DNA of 64,000 bases from Cyanobacteriota bacterium. Its GTDB lineage: Bacteria > Cyanobacteriota > Vampirovibrionia > Vampirovibrionales > Vampirovibrionaceae. The notes under the pieces are model-generated. The model was not told where the DNA came from and searched no databases. It saw only the letters and a list, made by a program, of their open reading frames with translations. Positions 17,503 through 26,828 of this stretch are shown piece by piece (the first letter of the stretch is position 1; each line of letters starts with the position of its first letter). The stretch is from the NCBI GenBank assembly GCA_019751815.1, contig JAIEMW010000003.1, forward strand, positions 62,001-126,000. The letters are read 5' to 3'. Position numbers and translations under genes: made by a program.

Positions 17503-17685
17503 TTGTTGCAGTCTTTTTCTCTTGAATATCCTGCTGAAAGTCTCTCACCAGGCGTGATACATTCCTGGATTGAGGCACAGCTACCCTTGGGTGGTAAAAT
17601 CCTTAAATGGGCCATTGTGAGTATTCATCAAGGGGTCGCCCGTCTCGAAGGCCAGTATTCTCTTCCCCCTAAAGAGAGTTCTTAA
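17503..17685 (+). CDS. Small hypothetical protein between glmS and tyrS (60 aa)
   Basis: An open frame after glmS reads from TTG 17503 or 17506 to a TAA at 17685. It gives a soluble 60-residue protein with an ordinary mix of residues (SPGVIHSWIEAQLPLGGKIL, then KWAIVSIHQGVARLEG). The regular alternation looks protein-like rather than accidental. The start codon is weak and no good SD is seen, so translation may depend on glmS coupling. The frame also extends upstream inside glmS, which is probably a shadow. No family recognised; the alternative is non-coding spacer. Confidence 0.4.
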   Translation: MLQSFSLEYPAESLSPGVIHSWIEAQLPLGGKILKWAIVSIHQGVARLEGQYSLPPKESS

Positions 17686-17703
17686 AAGAAGGTTCTTACA
17701 GAT

Positions 17704-18987
17704 ATGAATCAACTGAATCCATCCCAAGCAGAGTCCTCGTCTCTAGCAGATAGTTTATTTATGGAACAGGCCCTTTCTCTCTCCGCAGGGGGGGAAATTC
17801 TACCATCAGTGGAGTTACTGGCCCAAAAGCTCTCCAATGCCGCAAAAACCCGAACCCCATTGAGGGTGAAGCTGGGTCTGGACCCAACCCGCCCCGATCT
17901 TCACTTAGGCCACTCCGTTGTGCTCAAAAAGCTCCGTGCCTTTCAAGATTTGGGCCACCAAGCTGTCCTTATTATTGGAGATGCCACTGCGATGATTGGG
18001 GATCCCTCCGGTAGAACCCAGACCCGACCGCCCTTAACAGATACCGAAGTTCAGCAAAATGCAGAAACCTATCTTGCCCAAGCAGGACACGTGATCGACG
18101 TGAAAAAAGCAGAAATAGTGCGTAACAGCCAGTGGTTTAACCAGATGAATCTGGGAGATTTCCTCAAACTTGCGGCCCGGGTCACCGCAGCGCAAATTCT
18201 CACCAGAGAGGATTTTGCCACACGGATGCAGGAAAGTAAGCCCATTTATATGCACGAGCTCTTTTATCCCTTGATGCAGGGCTATGATTCAGTGATGGTG
18301 GATGCTGACATTGAACTGGGCGGGACGGATCAGCGCTTTAACAACCTGATGGGCCGAGAACTCCAAAATGCCTACGAAAGAGAGAAACAGCAATTAGTAC
18401 TCTTGATGCCCTTGCTCGAAGGGACAGACGGCAAAGTCAAAATGTCCAAGTCCTATCCCGAGCATTGTATTAACCTCACTGATACGCCAGAAGATATGTT
18501 TGGGAAAGTGATGTCTATTCCCGATACCCTTCTCGATAGGTATCATCAATTATTAACCCCCTTAACTGAAGAACAACGAGAGCAACAGCAAGCCCTGATG
18601 CTGCTCCCCCCCGAAGAAGGGGGGATCAATCCCCGCGACGTGAAAGCTTATCTCGCCAAATGGATTATCACTCAATACCACGGGCAAGAAGTCGCTGACA
18701 CCGCCGAAGCCGCTTTTATTAAGCAGTTTCGTAATAAGGAACTCCCCGAAGAGATTGAGCAGCTTACACTCAAGGCTAACCAGAGCTACCTAATTTGTGA
18801 TCTGATGGTTCAGCAAGGAATGGCTCCCAGCAAAAGCGAGGCTAGACGTCTCGTGACTGGAGGAGGCGTTCGTCTGAATCAAGAAAAAATTGAAAATCCT
18901 GACGCCCTACTACAGCAAGAGGCTGGGAGCGACTGTATTTTACAGGTCGGCAAACGCCGTTTTCTGAGATTGGTGTTTGAGAATTAG
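17704..18987 (+). CDS. tyrS: Tyrosyl-tRNA synthetase
   Basis: Class I aminoacyl-tRNA synthetase charging tRNA-Tyr. The HIGH-type motif is HLGHS at about residue 67, and the KMSKS motif is intact (VKMSKS, about 247). The tyrosine-site segment around YDSVMVDADIELGGTDQRFN is clear. A C-terminal S4 RNA-binding domain occupies about 360-427 (APSKSEARRLVTGGGVRLN). The layout is that of the TyrZ-like bacterial form. The 427-aa length is normal. It starts at ATG 17704, 18 nt after the small ORF and 215 nt after glmS, and probably belongs to the same transcription unit. No T-box leader is seen. Confidence 0.96.
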   Translation: MNQLNPSQAESSSLADSLFMEQALSLSAGGEILPSVELLAQKLSNAAKTRTPLRVKLGLDPTRPDLHLGHSVVLKKLRAFQDLGHQAVLIIGDATAMIGDPSGRTQTRPPLTDTEVQQNAETYLAQAGHVIDVKKAEIVRNSQWFNQMNLGDFLKLAARVTAAQILTREDFATRMQESKPIYMHELFYPLMQGYDSVMVDADIELGGTDQRFNNLMGRELQNAYEREKQQLVLLMPLLEGTDGKVKMSKSYPEHCINLTDTPEDMFGKVMSIPDTLLDRYHQLLTPLTEEQREQQQALMLLPPEEGGINPRDVKAYLAKWIITQYHGQEVADTAEAAFIKQFRNKELPEEIEQLTLKANQSYLICDLMVQQGMAPSKSEARRLVTGGGVRLNQEKIENPDALLQQEAGSDCILQVGKRRFLRLVFEN

Positions 18988-19001
18988 CCCAGTCTAAATC
19001 A

Positions 19002-19574
19002 TCAGCAAACGGATTTTTGGGCAAATTGGTTTTTAACCGCCAATTCAATAGCCCGGGCAAATTCAGCTGCCGCATCAGGCCCATTGGCTGTAATGACGGT
19101 TCCGGATGCGGAATCATCCACAGTGACAGATTCTGCAGTATAGGTCACGCCCGATTGACGGTAGGCTTCCAACGATTCCGGTGCTTCCCACACAGTGGCT
19201 TTACGACCACTAAGCAGTCCCGCCTTTGCTAGCACCACACCAGAAAGACAAATCGCTGAGATCACAGCTTTTTGAGAGGCCAATTGCTTCAGTAATTGGT
19301 GCAATTGTTGGTTTTCCCACAAAAAGCCAATAGAGCCCATGCCTCCAACAACCACAACAGCCTGATATGTATTTAAGCCCGAAGTGTTGGAAACATCGCT
19401 CAAGGTTTTCTGAACCACTTCAGTGGCACCCAGCATTCCCAGCGCAGCGCCAGCCTGAGTGCTGACGGTATCAACGCTCCAACCGGCTTCTAAAAAAGCG
19501 GTTCGGGGCACAAACAATTCTTCATCACGGAATTGATCGGGGGCTATCACCATCAATACACGAGGTTGGGTCAT
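19002..19574 (-). CDS. DJ-1/PfpI family protein
   Basis: A 190-aa flavodoxin-like-fold protein of the DJ-1/PfpI superfamily, whose members act in glyoxal/oxidative stress protection, protein deglycation or proteolysis. It begins with a core strand (PRVLMVIAPDQFRDEEL) that holds the conserved acidic Glu. The nucleophile elbow AICLSGVVLAKAGLLSGR contains the reactive Cys, followed by Leu where PfpI proteases have His. A Cys/Glu chaperone- or YhbO/DJ-1-like activity is therefore more likely than a Cys-His protease. ATG 19574 is chosen because AAGGAG lies about 9 nt upstream; the longer frame to 19601 covers the SD. It converges with tyrS. Confidence 0.85.
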   Translation of the reverse strand: MTQPRVLMVIAPDQFRDEELFVPRTAFLEAGWSVDTVSTQAGAALGMLGATEVVQKTLSDVSNTSGLNTYQAVVVVGGMGSIGFLWENQQLHQLLKQLASQKAVISAICLSGVVLAKAGLLSGRKATVWEAPESLEAYRQSGVTYTAESVTVDDSASGTVITANGPDAAAEFARAIELAVKNQFAQKSVC

Positions 19575-19622
19575 GGCGTCTTTCTCCTTGCGCAAGGGCA
19601 CACTGGTTTTAGCACAATTATT

Positions 19623-20525
19623 TTATGAAGTGGCCCCATTATATAACAAGTCCGCCAATGCCCGAGTGTGAATGGTTGCGGGGAGGTGTAGGTCCTCTAA
19701 TGAGAAATGTATGCTAGGAAAATTCACACTGGCCGTATGTGGGGTCGTCCTAATCTGTGCAGACCCCGGCAGTTCCCAAACTCTGGGCTCAATCAAAGAC
19801 CAATTGGACAAAGAATATAGGGCTTTGCCGTGATTACCTGTCATACTGATTCTTTGTATCGTGCGGTAAGCAAATTGGCGCCATGCCTTTCTGAGACGGT
19901 ATTGCTCAAAAACAGATCCCAGTTCTGTCCCAATACCAGGCTCGATAGTACCAGGCTCTATCCTTAGCATCAGATCCCAGGTTTTAGAAGAAACCTGTTT
20001 CGGATACACCGAAATACCCAGCCGCTGGCATTCAAGCAACCAACGTTGCAGCAAGCCTTCTGGCTCATACTGCTGTCTTTTATCCTCTAGTGTCCACTCT
20101 GTACTTAACTCTTTACTTAACAGGGTAAACCGTAGCACCCAACAGTACTGCCAAAATTCGTGTCGGGCTTGAGCATAAAAAACATATCCTCGAGCACCCA
20201 GCCCGCAATCCCAACCAGACCTATCTAGACCAGACTTATCTAGCGTTAAGATTTCTGGACTGAGTGATCTTACAGGCATCATCAGTCGCTCCGCTGAAGG
20301 GTGAACCCCTTCAGGAAAGACCTTCAACACGACCGCATCAGGCCAGGTATTGATTTGTGTGCAGTCCCCCAGATGCTGAAGCATCATCATCAACGGATAA
20401 TCTCGCTCTAAGTCCTCATAATAAGTGTGCAATAGTGAGTACAGCTCCTGTTCATCCTGAAAATAACGAACAAGCTGACCGTCATGGCCGTACAATCCTG
20501 AGCGTACAAAGTCATTTTTGATCAT
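19623..20525 (-). CDS. Hypothetical protein, soluble (300 aa)
   Basis: Not recognised. The protein is soluble with no signal peptide or membrane helix, and unusually rich in Trp, Tyr, Leu and Arg. Short motifs include HTYYEDLERDYPLMMMLQHL near the N terminus, SAERLMMPVRSLSPE in the first third, and WRQFAYRTIQRISMTGNHGK near residue 220. The first half has a helical, acidic start; the second is mostly mixed. ATG 20525 is preferred to an upstream TTG, but no clear SD supports either. It is transcribed leftward, 48 nt upstream of the DJ-1 gene, and the two may form a unit. It is divergent from trpS. The length and sustained codon structure support a real gene. Confidence 0.65.
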   Translation of the reverse strand: MIKNDFVRSGLYGHDGQLVRYFQDEQELYSLLHTYYEDLERDYPLMMMLQHLGDCTQINTWPDAVVLKVFPEGVHPSAERLMMPVRSLSPEILTLDKSGLDRSGWDCGLGARGYVFYAQARHEFWQYCWVLRFTLLSKELSTEWTLEDKRQQYEPEGLLQRWLLECQRLGISVYPKQVSSKTWDLMLRIEPGTIEPGIGTELGSVFEQYRLRKAWRQFAYRTIQRISMTGNHGKALYSLSNWSLIEPRVWELPGSAQIRTTPHTASVNFPSIHFSLEDLHLPATIHTRALADLLYNGATS

Positions 20526-20691
20526 GATTGCCAATCAAATTATTGCCAGTCAATGGGATGTACCCATTTCTCCGTCGATACCATTACTGATTGATAGTTA
20601 AGTGTCGACCAGAGCAGGGCATCTATCGATTCCCCAACCGGGTAATAAGACTGGCCTTCATTGACCTGACTGAAAAAGGTGCGCTAGACTC

Positions 20692-21711
20692 ATGACCAAG
20701 ATGACACAAGATGTTTTTCAACACCCCAAAACCGTGATGTCCGGGATGCGCCCGACTGGGAAACTTCACCTGGGCCATTATGTCGGCGTGCTCAAAAACT
20801 GGGTTCAACTCCAAAACGACTATCCTTGTTACTTTATGATTGCCGACTGGCACGCACTCACCACCAAAGCAACACAGACAGACGCCTTACGTGATGATAT
20901 CCACGAAATTGTCCTAGATTGGCTCGCCGCTGGCATCGATCCGGCCAAAGCCACCATTTATGTTCAATCTGCCATTCCAGAAATCGCGGAACTGCATCTT
21001 TTACTCAGTATGATCACCCCCAATAAATGGGTAGAGACGGATCCCACACTCAAAGATATGGTTCAGATGATGAGCGAAGAGTTAAATTACGGCTTGCTTG
21101 GCTATCCGGTGCTTCAAACCGCGGATATCTTGATGATGCAAGGCAATCTGGTTCCTGTCGGTAAAGATCAGCTTGCTCACTTAGAAATCAGTCGTGACAT
21201 TGCCCGTCGTTTTAATCACATCACCCAAACACATACCTTTGATGAACCCCGTCCCCTGTTAACGCATACCCCGCTTCTCATGGGACTGGACGGCCGAAAA
21301 ATGGGAAAATCTTACGGCAACGGTATCCTCATCAGCGATACAGAAGAAACCACCTGGAAGCAGCTGAAAGGAGCCGTGACAGACAGGGCCAGAACCACCC
21401 GCGATATTCCCGGACAAGTTTCGCAGTGTGAAGTGGTTTACCCTTATCACCAGGTCTTTTCGTCACAAGCCGTTATTGATAAAACCGCCGAAGAGTGTCA
21501 CACAGCAGCACGGGGCTGTATGGACTGCAAAAAAATATTGCTTGAGAGTATTCTCAGTGAAATGGCGCCTATCATGGCCCGCCGTCAAGCTTTGGCCAAC
21601 GATTTATCCCTGGTTCATCGTATTCTCAAAGATGGCAACGAAAGCGCCAGAGAGCGCGCCACGCAAACCATCACCACGGTCCGCCGAGCGATGAAACTTT
21701 ATCAGTCTTAA
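20692..21711 (+). CDS. trpS: Tryptophanyl-tRNA synthetase
   Basis: Class I synthetase charging tRNA-Trp. The 339-aa protein has MRPTGKLHLGHYVGVLKNW (HIGH motif as HLGHY) at about residues 18-36. The segment YPVLQTADILMM carries the conserved Asp that recognises the indole nitrogen. KMSKS appears as KMGKS, a variant common in bacterial TrpS. ATG 20692 is used; ATG 20701 is also possible, and an AAAGGTG-like SD lies about 10 nt before the first. The gene is monocistronic in appearance, facing away from the unknown gene on its left and converging with the cyclase-like gene on its right. Length and motifs make the call safe. Confidence 0.96.
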   Translation: MTKMTQDVFQHPKTVMSGMRPTGKLHLGHYVGVLKNWVQLQNDYPCYFMIADWHALTTKATQTDALRDDIHEIVLDWLAAGIDPAKATIYVQSAIPEIAELHLLLSMITPNKWVETDPTLKDMVQMMSEELNYGLLGYPVLQTADILMMQGNLVPVGKDQLAHLEISRDIARRFNHITQTHTFDEPRPLLTHTPLLMGLDGRKMGKSYGNGILISDTEETTWKQLKGAVTDRARTTRDIPGQVSQCEVVYPYHQVFSSQAVIDKTAEECHTAARGCMDCKKILLESILSEMAPIMARRQALANDLSLVHRILKDGNESARERATQTITTVRRAMKLYQS

Positions 21712-21718
21712 ACAGCCT

Positions 21719-22606
21719 TTAGCGCTTATTTTTAAACGGGACTGTCAGTAAAAATAGTTCTAGGTGCTGATTGGCAGCAAAGTCAAACATGCCCAAACTA
21801 TGGACATCAAAGGTGCTTTTAAGATCGTAATAGACTAAAAGCTCGTTTATTTCTGCCGAGCACAGCACTTGATTATCCGCAGCATAACGCGCTGTGGCCT
21901 GACAGCGATCTAAACCGGTCACAGTATTGTCTTCGCCTTCAGCGACCGCGTGGATCGACATCCGAAAAGGCGGCTTGAGGTCCATCGGACGTAAGGACTG
22001 ATAGTATTCTTTCACTTCACGAGAGACTTCTAGGGCGTACTCAAAGGCGTTTCTGAGTGATTTAAATTCGATCAGATGGCTATTGGCCTGATTTTGGATC
22101 AGATTACCCTCAAAACGTTGATACCCCCTGAGATAGGCAGCCACTGTGGGTTGCGCTTCTGCCTCAAAGGCAAAATAGACTAAGGTCCGACGAAGACTGA
22201 CCAACTGTTTTTCGCTTCGTTTTTCTTGGCTCTGGCGTTGCTTGATTTTAAGCTGATGGACCACGGTTTCGCGAGTCACTCTCATTCGCTTATCCAACGA
22301 TTTTAGGACAATGGCAATATAGGCAATCACAAAAAAGCTCAGTGTGGAGAGAATGCCCACCACCCCTTGGGCAATAGAAACACTGTGTCCGTTAAACTCA
22401 ACAGTATGAGGAACCATTGGAATAAAAGTGACCAAACCTTCTGCCATTTGGTTAAGCGGATGGAAGCCTCTTTCCATAGCCGAAACAGCCCCAAACAAAT
22501 CAGGAAAGTTCAGCACCAGCAGCATCCAGTGGATAATAGCAACAGGCGAGAGAATGGCCAAAACAGCCGAAATAATATCTAAAATGGTGTACAGTATCCG
22601 GAGCAT
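21719..22606 (-). CDS. Membrane protein with a degenerate class III cyclase-like domain
   Basis: The 295-aa protein starts with a hydrophobic segment (about 10-45), a loop, and a second helix at about 80-105 (GVVGILSTLSFFVIAYIAIV). A basic coiled region (QLKIKQRQSQEKRSEKQ) and a soluble domain follow. The soluble part resembles a nucleotidyl cyclase by pattern. FKSLRNAFEYALEVSREVK fits the helix after the metal loop, RMSIHAVAEGE fits the GIHxGE strand, and LDRCQATARYAADNQVLCSAEI fits the dimer-arm region. The metal-binding Asp residues and the GIHTG glycines are not present, so it is probably catalytically dead and may sense or bind a ligand. AGGA lies 5 nt before ATG 22606. Confidence 0.6.
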   Translation of the reverse strand: MLRILYTILDIISAVLAILSPVAIIHWMLLVLNFPDLFGAVSAMERGFHPLNQMAEGLVTFIPMVPHTVEFNGHSVSIAQGVVGILSTLSFFVIAYIAIVLKSLDKRMRVTRETVVHQLKIKQRQSQEKRSEKQLVSLRRTLVYFAFEAEAQPTVAAYLRGYQRFEGNLIQNQANSHLIEFKSLRNAFEYALEVSREVKEYYQSLRPMDLKPPFRMSIHAVAEGEDNTVTGLDRCQATARYAADNQVLCSAEINELLVYYDLKSTFDVHSLGMFDFAANQHLELFLLTVPFKNKR

Positions 22607-22709
22607 CGGCTTCCTGCCTGGCTAACAAGACAGAGGTTAGTTTCTGAGTCTGAGCAAAAAGGACATTGGTCCGGTTCGCTCTGCTTTTATTTTAAGCTTT
22701 GCTCTTATT

Positions 22710-23837
22710 TTAAGCCATGTCTCGTGGATACGGCTTTAAAATCCGGTAAGCGGTATCTCGTTGGGCAGCATCTCGACCCAAGTTGTGCGCCACTTTCACA
22801 ATCTCTTCCACCGTTTTTCGGGTGGGTGAAATGCCGGCTTGTGTCACCACATTTTCTTCCAAAAGCAGTCCACCAATATCATTAGCGCCCATACAGAGTG
22901 CCGTTTGTCCTATTTTAAGACCCTGTGTAATCCAAGACGCCTGGATATTGGGAACATTGTCCAGCACCAATCTGGCCAGGGCAGAGACTTTGAGATAATC
23001 CACCGCTGTTGCTGTGACAGGAAGTTTTTCCAGCTTGGTGTTGGCCCGCTGAAATGTCCAAGGAATAAAGGCAGTAAAACCACCGGTACGGGCCTGAAGT
23101 TCTCGAATTTGAAAGAGATGATCCACAATATGCCAGTCTTTTTCAACCATGCCAAACATCATGGTGGCTGTTGTTTGGAGTCCCAAATGATGTGCCTCTT
23201 CCATCACATCCAACCAGCTGGCTGTTTTCACCTTTTTATGACTCACCTTTAACCTGACATCATCGTGCAAGACTTCGGCACCACCACCCGGAATGGATGA
23301 AATTCCAGCGTCGATCAACTGCTGTAACACCCAGGACAGGGGTTTTTCAGTCAGTGTGGCCATAAAATCAATTTCTGTCGGCGAGAAAGCATGAATGGTC
23401 AGCGTGGGGAAATCCGCTCGCAGCCGGCGAATAATATCGAGATAATACTCAAAAGGGAGCTCGGGGTTCACACCGCCCTGCAAGAGAAGTTGGGTCCCGT
23501 CTGCATCGACCAGTTCCTGGGTTTTTTCCTTGATTTGAAAATATTCCAGCGTATAGGCATCATCGGCTTCTTTATGGCGGTAGAAGGCGCAAAAGAGGCA
23601 ATCGACATTACACACATTGGTGTAGTTCACGTTACGGTCAATCACAAAGGTGACGGGTGCATTTTCGCCGTGAATGTCGTGTTTAACGGTTTCTGCCATC
23701 AAGCCCAATTGAAATAAATCTGCCTGTTGCAGCAAGGCCAATGCACGGTTACGGTCCAGTGGTTTCGGCAACCAGACCGTTGGGGCATGAATCGAGTCAT
23801 GATCAGTGTTGAATTTTTCAGAAGCAATTGTTGTCAT
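22710..23837 (-). CDS. mqnC: Dehypoxanthine futalosine cyclase (cyclic DHFL synthase)
   Basis: Radical SAM enzyme of the futalosine route to menaquinone, cyclising dehypoxanthinyl futalosine. The 375-aa protein has the cluster motif CNVDCLFC (Cys76, Cys80, Cys83) inside NYTNVCNVDCLFCAFYR, then QGGVNP, the substrate-region motif SIPGGGAEVL and FIPWTFQ. FIPWTF with its surroundings favours MqnC over its paralogue MqnE. Other mqn genes are not in this window, so the pathway is scattered, as it often is. The gene is divergent from another radical SAM gene (82 nt apart), with ispG beyond that. The call means the organism uses menaquinone made by the futalosine pathway rather than the Men pathway. 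Confidence 0.9.
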   Translation of the reverse strand: MTTIASEKFNTDHDSIHAPTVWLPKPLDRNRALALLQQADLFQLGLMAETVKHDIHGENAPVTFVIDRNVNYTNVCNVDCLFCAFYRHKEADDAYTLEYFQIKEKTQELVDADGTQLLLQGGVNPELPFEYYLDIIRRLRADFPTLTIHAFSPTEIDFMATLTEKPLSWVLQQLIDAGISSIPGGGAEVLHDDVRLKVSHKKVKTASWLDVMEEAHHLGLQTTATMMFGMVEKDWHIVDHLFQIRELQARTGGFTAFIPWTFQRANTKLEKLPVTATAVDYLKVSALARLVLDNVPNIQASWITQGLKIGQTALCMGANDIGGLLLEENVVTQAGISPTRKTVEEIVKVAHNLGRDAAQRDTAYRILKPYPRDMA

Positions 23838-23919
23838 AGTGCTGTCTTAATTGGGGTAGCTTTCATTGTAATATGTGAATCACCCGTTACGCTAGCAAAA
23901 ACAGGCCGCAAAAAAAACC

Positions 23920-25608
23920 ATGTCGCTCATTACCCCCAGTAAAAATGATGCCGTTCAGCAGCTTTACACTAGTGCTGTTCCTAACTCCGATGCTGTTTCC
24001 ATCGGATGGACCTATCCAGCACCTCAAAACATTGCGATGTCCAGCCTGGGTTATCTGAGCCTGTTTCAACGGATGGACCAAAACCCCCGAATACGAGCCA
24101 CGCAAGTCTCTACTGATACGCTGTTGCACTACCAACCCAATGAATTTGATCTGATTGGCTTTTCAATGTCCTTTGAACTAGACATTCTGGCCATTCTCGA
24201 CATTTTTCATCAGTGGCAACTCCCTGTCATCGCCGTGGAAAGACGTGAGCATCACCCTCTAGTGTTTGCTGGTGGTCCGGTGCCCATCACCAATCCAGAA
24301 CCCTACGCGGATTTCTTCGACTTCTTTCTCATTGGCGAAGGAGAAGACCTTCTTAATGAACTGATTGAAACCTATCAAGACTATCAAAAAATTCACCCCA
24401 CAGCGTCTCGACACCAGTTACTCAGACATCTGGCTGCCAATGTTGCTGGTTGTTACGTGCCTTCACTGTATCAGATAGAATACGCCAGTCTTTCAGACGG
24501 ACCCATCACCCACATCCAGCCCAAGTATGAAGATATTCCGGCCGTCATCGAAAAACGGATTTTTTCACGCCAGGAGATGGCACAAACCGTCACACAATCT
24601 CCCTTTTTGACCGAAGACTGTGTGTTTCCCAATACCTTTTTGGTGGAAGTGATGCGCGGTTGTGCCCATCGCTGTCGGTTTTGTCTTGCCAGCTATTCGA
24701 TGCTGCCTGCCCGGGGTCCTCAGCTTGAGCCACTTAAAGAGGCCATTCGCTTCGGGCTGCAATATACCAACAAAATTGGTCTATTGGGAGCACTCATTGC
24801 CGATAATCCAGAATTCCCTGAGCTTTGTGAGTTTCTACAGCACGAGATGCACCAAAGGCCTGACCTAAAACTCTCGTCTGCTTCGCTGAGAATTGACACA
24901 CTGACCCCACAAATTGCCGAAACCTTTAAGCAAGGGGGGCAACAACAACTCACCTTTGCGATTGAGAGTGGCAGTGAGCGACTGCGCCGGCGTATTAATA
25001 AAAATTTGAAGCAAGACAAAATTTTTGACGCCGCTGATATTATGGCCCGCAGTGGGATTAAAGCAATGAAGCTCTACGGCATGGTGGGTCTTCCCGATGA
25101 GAGTGATGAAGACATTGAAGCCCTGGGGACGCTGGTGCAAGATCTGAAAAAAGCCCAGCCGAAACTAGAGTTCATCTTGGGTTGTAGTTCTTTTGTCCCC
25201 AAAGCAGCCACCCCGTTTCAGTGGCAGCCTCGTCCGGACAATAAAACCATTGACCGACGCTTTGATATCCTCAACAAAATGCTCTTAAAAAAAGCAAAAT
25301 TTCGCCCCAGCAGTACCAAATGGGATTTTTTACAGGCAGTACTTTCTCGTGGGGACAGGCGGTTAACCCAATTAATCATCCGCTTCCATCAGTTTGGGGC
25401 CACGTTGGGCTCACTCAACAGAGCCTATAAATCGTTATGCGACGAAGGGGCAACGCCCTGCCCGCCGCCTGCTTGGTATGCCCTTCGGGATCGTGCTGAA
25501 AAAGACCCCTTTGCGGAACGCTTTCCGTGGGATATGATTCATCTGGGCGTGGATAAGCCGCTTTTGTATCAAGAAGGCCTCCCCCCAAAAAGTTTGACCG
25601 GAGTCTGA
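23920..25608 (+). CDS. B12-binding-domain radical SAM protein
   Basis: A 562-aa radical SAM enzyme with an N-terminal cobalamin-binding-like region (about 10-150, including DLIGFSMSFELD and the LVFAGGPVPITNPEPY strand-loop). The radical SAM core carries CAHRCRFC in the segment VMRGCAHRCRFCLASY (about 245-260). A later strand FAIESGSERLRRRINK is typical of the class. A C-terminal extension of about 130 residues (SSTKWDFLQAVLSRGDRRL) resembles the conserved tail of large B12/radical SAM proteins found in cyanobacteria and many anaerobes, whose function is unknown. Its spacing of 16 nt to ispG suggests cotranscription. The B12 His motif (DxHxxG) is not evident, so cobalamin binding is uncertain. 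Confidence 0.85.
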   Translation: MSLITPSKNDAVQQLYTSAVPNSDAVSIGWTYPAPQNIAMSSLGYLSLFQRMDQNPRIRATQVSTDTLLHYQPNEFDLIGFSMSFELDILAILDIFHQWQLPVIAVERREHHPLVFAGGPVPITNPEPYADFFDFFLIGEGEDLLNELIETYQDYQKIHPTASRHQLLRHLAANVAGCYVPSLYQIEYASLSDGPITHIQPKYEDIPAVIEKRIFSRQEMAQTVTQSPFLTEDCVFPNTFLVEVMRGCAHRCRFCLASYSMLPARGPQLEPLKEAIRFGLQYTNKIGLLGALIADNPEFPELCEFLQHEMHQRPDLKLSSASLRIDTLTPQIAETFKQGGQQQLTFAIESGSERLRRRINKNLKQDKIFDAADIMARSGIKAMKLYGMVGLPDESDEDIEALGTLVQDLKKAQPKLEFILGCSSFVPKAATPFQWQPRPDNKTIDRRFDILNKMLLKKAKFRPSSTKWDFLQAVLSRGDRRLTQLIIRFHQFGATLGSLNRAYKSLCDEGATPCPPPAWYALRDRAEKDPFAERFPWDMIHLGVDKPLLYQEGLPPKSLTGV

Positions 25609-25624
25609 CAGGAGTAAGTATCCT

Positions 25625-26731
25625 ATGAGCTGTGCCAGTCCAAAAATCAAACGCCGCGTTTCACGACCTGTCCAGGTGGGCAGCGTAACGGTGGGCGGGG
25701 ATGCCCCGGTCTCTGTTCAATCCATGTTGATGAACGACACCTGCGATATTGAGGAAAGCGTCAATCAGATTCAACGCCTGGCGGATGCCGGTTGTGAGAT
25801 TATTCGCCTGGCGGTTCCTGATAAAGAGGCGGGTGAGGCACTCAAATCCATCGTGCCACGATCTCCCATACCGGTGGTTGCTGATATCCACTTTGATTAC
25901 CGACTGGCACTTCAGGCCGCGGATAATGGGGTCCATGGGTTGCGCGTTAATCCAGGCAATATTTCCAGCAAAGACTACATTCGAGAGATTGTCCGCAAGG
26001 CCAAAGAGCGCCAACTCCCCATTCGCGTGGGGGTTAACGGCGGGTCAGTCGAAAAGCCGATCAAAGAGAAATTTCCCAACGATCTGGTAACGCAACTGGT
26101 TGAAAGTGCCTTACTCAACGTGCGCTTACTGGAAGAGGAAGACTTTCAGGATATCGTCATCTCTGTCAAAGCCAGTGATCCCATGTTGGCAGTGGATGCC
26201 TACCGCAGCATTGCCACAAAAACCCCTTATGCCCTACACCTTGGTGTGACTGAAGCAGGAACTCTGAAACGCGGCTTGGTAAAAAGCAGTATTGCCCTTG
26301 GCATGTTACTCAGCGAAGGGATTGGCGATACGATTCGGGTCTCCCTCACCGCGGATTCGATTGAGGAAGTCTTTGCAGGGCATGAAATTCTCCGCAGTGT
26401 GGGTCTCAGCAAGCAGGGGTCCAATTTAATCAGTTGCCCTAGTTGCGGGCGCTGCGAAGTGGATTTGTACTCGATGGTTTCTGACGTGGAAGGCATGATG
26501 GCCAAATACGACAAGGAGAACCCAAACACCCCCTTGGATGTGGCTGTGATGGGCTGCTTTGTCAATGGTCCTGGAGAGTGCGGACACGCCGATATCGGTA
26601 TTGCCGGCGGGCGCGGACAGTATTACATTTTTAAGGGCGAAGAAAAAGTGACTCGAGTGGCCGAAGAAGGGGCGCTGGACGTTTTTAGAACTGAGCTTGA
26701 AAAAACGTATCTTGAGAAAAAAGGCACCTAA
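25625..26731 (+). CDS. ispG: 4-hydroxy-3-methylbut-2-enyl diphosphate synthase (IspG)
   Basis: Converts MEcPP to HMBPP with a [4Fe-4S] cluster, the penultimate step of the MEP isoprenoid pathway. The short bacterial form (368 aa) has a TIM barrel beginning KRRVSRPVQVGSVTVGGDAPVSVQSM. The C-terminal cluster domain contains CPSCGRCEVD, giving two ligand cysteines, and GCFVNGPGE, giving the third and the conserved Glu. ATG 25625 has AGGAGT about 9 nt upstream. It probably shares an operon with the B12/radical SAM gene before it. A strong hairpin follows the stop codon. With mqnC nearby this fits quinone and isoprenoid supply, though no direct link is shown. Confidence 0.96.
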   Translation: MSCASPKIKRRVSRPVQVGSVTVGGDAPVSVQSMLMNDTCDIEESVNQIQRLADAGCEIIRLAVPDKEAGEALKSIVPRSPIPVVADIHFDYRLALQAADNGVHGLRVNPGNISSKDYIREIVRKAKERQLPIRVGVNGGSVEKPIKEKFPNDLVTQLVESALLNVRLLEEEDFQDIVISVKASDPMLAVDAYRSIATKTPYALHLGVTEAGTLKRGLVKSSIALGMLLSEGIGDTIRVSLTADSIEEVFAGHEILRSVGLSKQGSNLISCPSCGRCEVDLYSMVSDVEGMMAKYDKENPNTPLDVAVMGCFVNGPGECGHADIGIAGGRGQYYIFKGEEKVTRVAEEGALDVFRTELEKTYLEKKGT

Positions 26732-26763
26732 AAGAAAAGCCCTCACTGAAAATCAGTGAGGGT
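26731..26763. terminator. Bidirectional terminator hairpin between ispG and the RTX-like gene
   Basis: A perfect 10-bp stem CCCTCACTGA / TCAGTGAGGG with an AAA loop (arms 26740-26749 and 26753-26762) lies between convergent genes. The minus-strand side continues as CTTTTCTTTT, giving a good T-tail for the leftward RTX-like gene; the plus-strand tail is poorer. Confidence 0.75.
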
Positions 26764-26828
26764 ATTGTCCCCAAATAGTCCCACCCATGTGTGTTAAATT
26801 TGTGAATTAAACTTGTGCATTAAATGTA

